Positions 56,241 to 64,000 of a stretch of DNA of 64,000 nucleotides are shown one piece after another. The notes beneath the pieces are model-generated. The model saw nothing but the letters and a program-made list of their open reading frames with translations, did no database searches and was not told the DNA's origin. Origin of the DNA: Datisca glomerata (Eukaryota; Streptophyta; Magnoliopsida; Cucurbitales; Datiscaceae); contig QANY01013613.1 in NCBI GenBank assembly GCA_003255025.1, forward strand, positions 62,001-126,000, read 5' to 3'. The stretch's first letter is position 1; the number at the start of each line of letters is the position of its first letter. Both the position numbers and the translations under genes were made by a program.

Positions 56241-57918
56241 TCCGAGGATTTCATGGATACCCCTCAACAGCTCAAATAAAAAAATAATTTTTTTTGGATA
56301 AATCTAATTTACACCTTTGAAGTTTAATCCATTAATAATTTATATTTTTAAACTATCTTTTTAACATTAAATACCTTTAAACTACATGAATTTGTCATTT
56401 ATACCCCTCTCCATTAACTTATGTTAAAAAATAAGATAATTTTTTTAATTAAATTAAAATTATTAATCACTAAAAAAACTAATTTACACTAAAAACCCAT
56501 ACCCAAATCCTAAAATTTCCCCTACCCATTCAGAATGATATTCTCAATCTTAATATCGACTGAGCAGTCGAATCTGATTATGACTGTTAAGTTGAACCAA
56601 TGGATGCTAGTCTTGGCGCATGGGAGTGGAGACTCAAACGGTTAACCTAGACATGTTATGAACATGACGTGAATTATACGAGACAATTCACTATTATGTC
56701 TTTCTTACTCACAGTCAATAAATGAGTTAAGAAAATAATAACAAGATGAGTAAAATGATAATTTTACATTCCACTTTTTTTACTGATATTCACGATGGGT
56801 ATTATGTTAAAATATTTTGTGGATTGTGAAAATAAAAAGTGTTTATTTACACTAACAGAAAACGTAGCACGTATGAATCGAGAGTTGATTCGGCATCGAA
56901 CCTATAGTGGAGTCGTACGATGTCAGGATTAAATAGGTCAGAAATTTATGGAGATAAATTCGTCAGGTATTTGAATCATTAGCTTTGATCATGTGGGTCC
57001 ATGCGGTCTCAGAAATAGCTCATGAGAACAATAATAGAGAAATGAAGTAAATTAGATCAAAATGTGTTTTGATATCAAAACATATTTTTTACATCTATAT
57101 GTGATGAATGATGTCACTTAATTAGTTAAGTGTGACTATATGAATTAGAATTAATTAGTTTATTATTTTCTAATTATTGGATAATTAGTAAATAAGAAAT
57201 TCGTTAATTCGTTAATTGATAATGATCAATTAATTTATCAATTGGATTGATGAATCTCGATACAACTCAAACTCTAAGAAATATTATAATTTTTGGCAAG
57301 AATGAATATATGGGTGAATTTTTAGAAATTTAAAAATATATGAGTACATTTATAAATATCAAAAATTATATTTTATTAGTATCTAATAGCAATCTGATTG
57401 TAGATAGATCTTGGATAAGATGCAGTTGCTTGTTAAAAAAATGAAATGAGAAAAACGTTTTCCCCTTCCTCCCTGTTGCCACCTAAAATTATTATGAAGG
57501 GAAAATATTGGATTTTTGTTTTCCTTCAATCATTTTGAGAACCCACACTCAAATTTATACACAAAATTCTCATGAGATATATTTTTAAAATTAACGGGTG
57601 GTTGTTGGTGGATGAAATTCATAAATCATTCTTGGAGTTCAAGTGTGTGATTCGGATCCCAAAGCTTGAAGAACATGAAGAACCCTCGAAGAAATTCCGC
57701 CAGTACAAAAATTCTCCGATACAAAGTATAGGTGAAAAAAATTGTTTCTAACCTTATCTTCTTGTTTAATGTCGTATATGCATAATCGCATACTGTTTGA
57801 TTTTAAGTTATTTAATTTGATTAAATAAGTTAATTGGAAAAATTTTGATATTCTGCCCACGAACCGTTCGTTGTTAAAGCTTGTTTTTACTTAATTTTAA
57901 AACCAACTGGTACCATCA
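56241..57918. other. Intergenic, AT-rich; probably includes the 5-prime LTR of Copia-2
   Basis: No gene is seen. The stretch before the primer-binding-like site at 57921 should be the LTR, ending ACCATCA at 57918, but its start cannot be fixed because no second LTR is in the window. Confidence 0.4.
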
Positions 57919-57920
57919 AT

Positions 57921-57931
57921 TGGTATCAAAG
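57921..57931 (+). promoter_or_regulatory. Copia primer-binding site (initiator Met tRNA type)
   Basis: TGGTATCAAAG resembles the TGGTATCAGAG site complementary to initiator tRNA-Met used by most plant Copia elements, two bases after a CA terminus. Confidence 0.6.
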
Positions 57932-59820
57932 TGTTAAGTCCTTGATTATGCATATTGATATTTGAAATGAACGTATCGTGAATTTTGTGGATATTGACAT
58001 ATGATTTTGTATGGTAGATTCAAAACTATTTTGAATGTAACATGTGATTGGATCCCTAACTATTGGCTCTAGGCATTTTTATTTCAACTTCGAATTGATG
58101 TACGTCAGATTGGAGGCATAGAATTTTATGTAACTTATTTTGTTAGAAAAGTTATAATTTTATAAATTTGACATAAAATCATTTGTCGCCTCGATACCGT
58201 CGTCGAAAACTACTCGAACCACCGCTGAGAAGTCGCCAGAGAGCCACTGAGAGTAGCCGGGAAGCGCATTGTTTCACGCAGAATTACTGTTCATGCTAGA
58301 ATTGCTGTTCCGGCGGCCGGTGGTACTGTTCCGGCAACCGTCGTCGCCGTTGTCCGCTCACGTACCCTGCATGGCGACTAGAGTTTGTGAAAGCCTAGGC
58401 GATAACAATTAGGATTTATGTAACCCTGTGATGTTTCGCGATAACCCTTATCCTATTTTTTTATCTTTTAAATTTTAGATTTTAAACGGATAGAAGATAA
58501 TTTTGAATTCAAAGATATTTATATATTTTATCTTTTTATTTTTTAAATTATGAATTCAAAAGATAATTATCAATATTATATTTTTATCTTATGTTTTATT
58601 TAAAGAAAATGGAAGATAATTAATGAGATTATTTAATTAAGAAAATCGTTTTCCTTAATTAAAGGGTTTAAATCAAAATTTAAATTTTAAATTTTTAAAA
58701 TTTGAAATTTGAAATTTTTAAAATTTGAAATTTGAAATTTTTAAAATTTGAAATTTGAAATTTGAATTTAAATTTTGAAATATGAAATATGAATATGAGT
58801 TTTAAAATTTGAAATTTAAATTTGTCTTTAAAATTAGAATAGACCTTTGTAAAGAGTTAAAAAGTGGTGGGACAACCTGTAGGACAAATAGGGAATTACA
58901 AACGTCATGGAGATTTATAAATTAATTTGTAATTTATTATTCTTTTTGGGTTGTAATTAAAAATTAGCCAATAGAGAGGTTAATTTTAAATGTATGATTT
59001 AATTTTATTCGTGTATCATCATATAACATGTCATATAGAACTAGAGATATGTCAATATCAAATTGCCATGTAACATGTACATGCATCATTGTGGATTAAT
59101 TATAATGGTTATGATTTTAAATTGGGATTTAAAATTAAATAAAGGATTTATAAATTTCATCACATTTTTCAAAATAATAAAAGTTATGTTTTGAAAAACA
59201 ACAAAAAATCCAAAGTTTTTTTAAAAACTAAGTGGGATGGTCGTTACTTTGAAACGTTCCCAAAGTCTCCAACGCGAACATGGTCATGCCACGAGGAATG
59301 GTTTAGAACCACCCATAGCGGTCGTCTCTTGAATATGAGAAACTTTAGAGTCGTGTCACTTTGAGTCATCAAGTTGCTTGAAAAACTAAGACTTCTAGGG
59401 AAGTGGTGGGGCATAATCGTCCCATAGACGGACTGTTAGTCTATAACAACTTTTAAGAGTTGATGCGTTGATTAAACACTTAGACTGAAGCGCATTAGAA
59501 TCCTCACTTAGGGGCTAGTCAATGGGGCCAATGTGACCAAAACCATCGGTGATTGGTTAAGCTAGATGTGGAGACATTTGAGTGTTAACCAAATGAGAAG
59601 AGTCTCGATGCGATAGGAGAGTTTAGACTTCCTCGATGAGACAAACTATCATTTTTTATCGTAACATCATGGAGGAAATATTTTTAATGGATTTTTTAAT
59701 GTTTAAGTAGTTGCATCATGCATCATACTTTCCTACATGATTAAGCATTTATTTACACCACTTTATTTATTCTTTTCAATAATCATGTCAATATCCCCAT
59801 TCTAAACTATCTTAAACGCA
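57932..59820 (+). other. Long untranslated leader of Copia-2
   Basis: Nearly 1.9 kb with no coding signature, longer than is usual between primer site and gag. It includes a GC-rich CCGGCGGCCGG-type patch (58190-58380) and a run of AAATTTGAAATTTGAAATTT words (58640-58790). Confidence 0.5.
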
Positions 59821-60378
59821 GACAATATTAACTGGTGATAACTACGATGATTGGAAACACAATCTTGATATCGTACTGCTTATTGAAAAGTACAAGTTCG
59901 TGCTCACTACCCCTTGTCCCCTTGAGCCTATTGCTGAATTGATCCAAGAGGAAAATGATGCTTATGCTTCTTGGTAATGTTCCTATGAGATAGCCAGATA
60001 TTACATCTTGGCTTCTGTTAGCAATGTGTTGCAACAACAACATCAGAATTTGGGTGCCACTGCTGATATGATGTTGAACATCACCAAAATGTTCAGAGAT
60101 CAGAGTCATAAGCCAAACATGTAGTTGTACGAAACCTTATGAACTGCAGGATAAAACCTAAAACTCTTGTGAGAGAAGAAATGATGTTGATCATTAGTTA
60201 TCTGAATGAGATGGAGGTCATGGGTGCTGAGGTTGATGGCGAGACTCAGGTGGATATGATCCTAGAGACTCTGTCTGATACCTTCGAGAACTTCAAACTT
60301 AATGATTTGATGAATAAGTTGAGGTACTCGCTTCTTGAGATTATGAGGAGTTGTAAGCCGCTGAGACTTTGTTTCTAA
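59821..60378 (+). pseudogene. Copia-2 gag remnant
   Basis: Starts ILTGDNYDDWKHNLDIVLLI, continues KYKFVLTTPCPLEP and ARYYILASVSNVLQQQHQ, and after stops (59977-59979 and 60122-60124) and a frame change YLNEMEVMGAEVDGETQVDM, then ILETLSDTFENFKLN. This is the full order of a Copia UBN2-type gag. It is not translatable. Confidence 0.85.
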
Positions 60379-61059
60379 AGGGCAAGAGGAAGATTGGAGA
60401 GGCAAACTTTACTGAACGTAAGCCTTCCACCTCTGGTGCCAAAAGGAAACACGAGAAGAAGTCTGAATAAGGCTAAGAAGCAGAACTCAAAAGTTGCAAA
60501 CGGTAAGGGCACTACAAGGTGGACATGTTGTTAGGCAAGTGTCATCACTATGGAGTCGCTAAAAATTGGATACGTAACTTCCTAGATTATCTCTAGCAGA
60601 TATCTTGGTCGAGTTCATCGTTCGTATAGGGAATAGAGCACTAATATTGACTGCATCAGTTGGAACTTGATAACGATTATCTATTTTACGTGATGTTTAT
60701 TATGCCTCAGTTTGTTTGGGGGAAAACCTTATTTCAGTAGCTAGTTTATTTGAGTAATGATTCAACTTGAATTTCATTGATAAAGATATTGGTATTTTTA
60801 GAAATGACTGCTTAATCACTACTGCACGTTTGATAAATAAACTATTTCATGTAAAACTAATAGTTTCAATGTTATGTGACATTAAGTGAATGTTGATTCA
60901 CAAAGGGATAGTAAAAGGTTGAAATCTGACTCAACCGATCTAACCTATTTGTGGCACTTACACTTTGTGCATATTAGCTTGAACATGATTAAAAGACTTC
61001 TGAAGGATGGTCCTTTGCACACTTTAAGTGCGGGATCACTAAAAGTGTCAAGTGTGCTG

Positions 61060-61205
61060 GCACGGCATGGCACAGAACATCCGGGTACATGTGAGGCATG
61101 CCGTGCCGGCAAAGCACGACACACTTACTATTTTTACGACACAATTTGACACGTGTGCCTTAAGTGTGTCATGCCTTAAGTGTGTCGTGCCTTACATGTG
61201 CCGTG
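61060..61205. repeat. Subterminal GTGCC/GGCAC repeats of hAT-2
   Basis: Clustered GGCACGGCATGGCAC, GGCATGCCGTGCCGGC and three GTGCCTTAAGTGTGTC-like copies lie just inside the left end. Such clusters are typical transposase-binding regions of hAT elements. Confidence 0.7.
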
Positions 61206-61504
61206 CAATTAATAAAATCATAAATTATAATTAAGGTGAGATAAAAGTGATTTAATGTGCATTGAATTATGCTAAAATAAATGGAATATGGTATAGGTAA
61301 AGAACACAAATTATTTAAAAGGGAGATTAAATTTTATTAATAAAAGTAGTCATCCTTAAAATTTTTAATAGAAACTTACAAATATTTTGCATCACTATAA
61401 ATTGAGTACATCCCAACAAGGTTGACACCCAATTAATTTGTCAATCATTTACAAAGATATTAAAAAAATTATTACAAGGCATGTAGAGAAATTAAAATAT
61501 GAGT

Positions 61505-63330
61505 CTAATTTATGCTTTCTTTATCTACGTCTAATTTTAGAAAATCTTCAATTATGTCATTTGTTCTTGCTTGAGCTCTTGAAGATGCATCTTGCCAATC
61601 CTTCAAGCAGATAAGTGCCTCCATTATATCTTCCCCTAGCCTACTCCTCCTTTGGTCTAATACGTGATAACCTGCACTGAAAGAAAATTTTGATGCTACC
61701 GAAGAGACATGTGGTGTTAGTATATCGCGTGCCATAATTGAAAGTATGGGAAATGACCCTTGATACACTTTCCACCATGCAAGAATATCAAAATTATCTT
61801 TTAGCTAAAAAAACCAGTTTCAAAAAATTTAGGAATTTCGCTAGATGCTTTTTGTTTACCGATTACCTCCACAATAATATTATAATACAAATCATCTACT
61901 GAGCTATTAATAATCTTTGATGATGATGATGAAGCATGTTTTTAGCTTTCGATGCATGCTTCGGTTCATATTTAGAATATAATTGAAACAATCCATCTTT
62001 AATATGATCCATAAATGTAATATCATACTCCTCTCCTATATTTCTTTCAATTGCATACATCGCACCCCCTACGCCCAAAAATGTTACTCTAGGGTCTAAC
62101 GCAGTAGCATTAATAAATAGTTTAGGAATATCACGCTAATACTTATATTTTTTCTCCATTTTTTCACAACTTTTTTCAAACATCGAATTGCCTCTAAATT
62201 TTGCAAGTACAAGAGATTCTTAGCAAATGACTTAGAACAATATTTGAAGTACAAGAATAAACAACAGATAATTTATTAGTTGCATTATAAAATGGTTCTA
62301 AAAAATTAATAAATGCATCAACAATCAAACAAGTTTCATGACTCAATTCAAATAATTGTTTAGAACCTACATATGAACGGATTACATCTAGAATCTACAT
62401 CATGTGCAAGTTTTCTAGGTTTTAGTCGATATACTTTACATGCTCTTAAGTATTATTTTTGCCTAGTGTTAGATGAAGTAATAACATAATTGCTTCCTTA
62501 ATAGATTTTAAATGCGTATGTATCTCTTGCATGTCATCTTTAACGATTAAATTTAAAATATGACATACACATCTCATATGAAATAAAATGCCACCATGAG
62601 GAAGTAAAATGTCCTTAAATGTATTAAGCTATCATTTGCAGTAACATTATCAAGTGTAATGCTATAAATTCTAGAAGCAATATCTTATTCTTTTAAAATA
62701 TCCATAATAGCATGAAAAATAGTGGAACCTTTATGAGGATACTCACATATACAAAAACTGATGATTCATTTTTATAGCATCCAATTGTTGTCAATATAGT
62801 GAACAGTAACACATATATAGTCAGAGCTATTACGTCCATTCCATAAATCAGATGTAGTAGAAAAATTCATGTTAGGTTGGGATGCAAAAAAGGAAATGAG
62901 TTCATTCTTCGTTATTTTATAAACATCTATGATATCACCACGAATAGTATTTCTAGAAACACGAACAAAAGAAGGGTTAATATATTCTTTAACGAACTCT
63001 TCAAATGCAGGATCATCACCAAAATTTAAAGGTTGTTCGGCACGAGCGATATATTTAGCCGATCTCACTCTTATCCTAACATGAGAAGATATAAATATGC
63101 CGGTATTTGTAGCATTTAATTTAGCTTGTTTAGAAGAATTAGGTTCACTATTTTCTTTTTTAGAACTAGCATCACGTAAAGCCGGACATATGTTGTTCTC
63201 AATATGTCTTTTCATTGTACCAGTCGCATGGTCGGGTGCATGCAAATGATTTTTTTTACATAACTTGCACTTAAACTTTTGCATGGGCTTACCATTCTCA
63301 ATTAACTTCTCTAAGATAAATAGTTGCATA
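61505..63330 (-). pseudogene. hAT-2 transposase (zf-BED, DUF4413, hATC) pseudogene
   Basis: From about 63330 leftward: BED finger (FKCKLCKKNHLHAPDHATGT, then MKRHIENNICP), the N-terminal helical part (FEEFVKEYINPSFVRVSRNT), and the catalytic-core start (FSTTSDLWNGRNSSDYICVT, 62865-62800). Several broken stretches follow. Then the DUF4413-like region (ERNIGEEYDITFMDHIKDGL, 62045-61985) and the hATC dimerisation domain (YQGSFPILSIMARDILTPHV ... RRSRLGEDIMEALICLKDW, 61765-61590). The family order is complete, but multiple stops interrupt 62760-61770. It differs clearly from hAT-1, so it is a separate lineage. Confidence 0.85.
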
Positions 63331-64000
63331 CGCTAGATGTTTCACGTTTCCTCTTCTTTGATTACGCGGTGGTGGCTGTACTACTTATGGTATTGGTGGT
63401 GTTTTGGAATTCTGGATCTTCTCCTCTAAGCTCATCAATATCATATTCACCATATCTTAGGTTCTCAAGGTCAAGATCTCTAGGGTCCATTATAAGGGGC
63501 TTTAAATGAGCTGAATATGAAAATTCAATGACAAAAATTATATAATACCGTAAAAAATCGAGGAAGGCTTGTAGCACGTGCGTCTTGATAAAATTAACAC
63601 GCTCACACGTACACAAACACCTAGTAAAAATTAATGGTAATATTAATATTTATAAGATAAAATAGACTATATATAGAAATAAATAAATAACACTATAGAA
63701 GTAATAAATTTAAATTTAAAAGAAATACTGTAGAATGTAGAAATATGGAGACTTGGAGTGCTTAGAGGAAGAAATTGAGAGCTTAAATTAATAGATGGTA
63801 GAGATTGAAGAGTAGAAATAGATGATTGAGAATGAAGATGAGGGGTATTCGAATGAATAGAGCTTAGGGGTATATATAGTTGTAGGAATGTAAATAAAAA
63901 AATTAAAAAACAAAGAAATTAAAAAAAAGTGCAAGGCAACGGTCCTATAACTTAACCCAAGATGGGCTAAGCCTGCAAAATACAATTAGCCTTAGCATAA

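Larger units (their letters stand above)
57919..61035 (+). mobile_element. Copia-2: 5-prime part of a Ty1/copia element, truncated by hAT-2
   Basis: Contains a primer-binding-like site (57921-57931), a long leader (57932-59820), gag (59821-60378), zinc-finger and protease scraps (60380-60720) and a gag-pre-integrase fragment (60886-61020: TYLWHLHFVHISLNMIKRLL). The pol region ends abruptly where hAT-2 sequence starts near 61035. Many stops and frameshifts. Confidence 0.78.
61036..64000 (-). mobile_element. hAT-2: second Ac-like hAT element, running past the window end
   Basis: The left end is near CACTAAAAGTGTCAAGTGTG (61036), followed by subterminal GGCACGGCA/TGCCGTGCC words (61060-61205), then a transposase gene on the minus strand (63330-61505). 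No second terminus or target duplication is visible before 64000. Confidence 0.7.

Noticed and set aside
1..64000. tRNA, rRNA or snoRNA genes
   Set aside because: None recognised by eye. A tRNAscan or Rfam search would be needed to exclude them.

Overview
This is nuclear DNA of a flowering plant, almost certainly a eudicot. Evidence: spliced genes of plant-only families (DUF506, RALF peptide, GH17-X8 glucanase, P-class PPR, HD2 histone deacetylase, SKIP19-like F-box/LRR), AT-rich intergenic DNA, and plant lineages of transposable elements nested in one another. The species cannot be told from the sequence.

Four host genes look intact, all on the minus strand: a DUF506 protein (10161-11054), a RALF-like secreted peptide (30211-30447), a three-exon GH17-X8 beta-1,3-glucanase (40693-42552) and a mitochondrial PPR protein (44000-45199). 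Two host genes are broken: an HD2-type histone deacetylase whose N-terminal domain exons are missing and replaced by foreign-looking DNA (23775-25544), and an F-box/LRR gene that is intact except for one in-frame TAG at codon 41 (26394-28772).

Most of the remainder is transposon. 1-1405: end of an internally deleted Ulp1-carrying Mutator-like element (MULE-1). 1506-8775: candidate solo LTR split by a 5.3 kb Ac-like hAT element (3110-8391) with an 8-bp target duplication. 12.7-13.6 kb: Copia scraps. 13.85-18.05 kb: decayed L1-type LINE. 18.4-19.3 kb: hAT-type MITE with a tandem duplication. 19.7-22.6 kb: a composite region bounded by TTC and GAA tracts, with palindromic TACTTGAA arrays, a GRF-zinc-finger-like remnant and a UDP-xylose synthase gene fragment. 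22.6-23.5 kb: MULE-3. 31.9-39.4 kb: Ty3/gypsy element lacking reverse transcriptase, followed by an antisense plant-mobile-domain (PMD) gene. 45290-54544: MULE-2, a complete 9.3 kb element with a perfect 9-bp target duplication, a Ulp1 protease gene and a convergent MURA transposase, both inactivated. 54.55-56.24 kb: MULE-4, a foldback derivative. 57.9-61.0 kb: Copia element cut by a second hAT (61.04 kb to the window end).

The most unusual structure is a family of short palindromic arrays (core CGTGTAGNCTACACG) that recurs in the non-coding parts of all four MULEs and interrupts both MULE-2 genes. An unrelated sequence with the same design (CTACTTGAA...TTCAAGTAG) fills 20.37-21.66 kb. I know of no described function for either. 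Other points to check are an exactly duplicated splice donor in the glucanase gene and the insertion of MULE-2 90 bp upstream of the PPR start codon.
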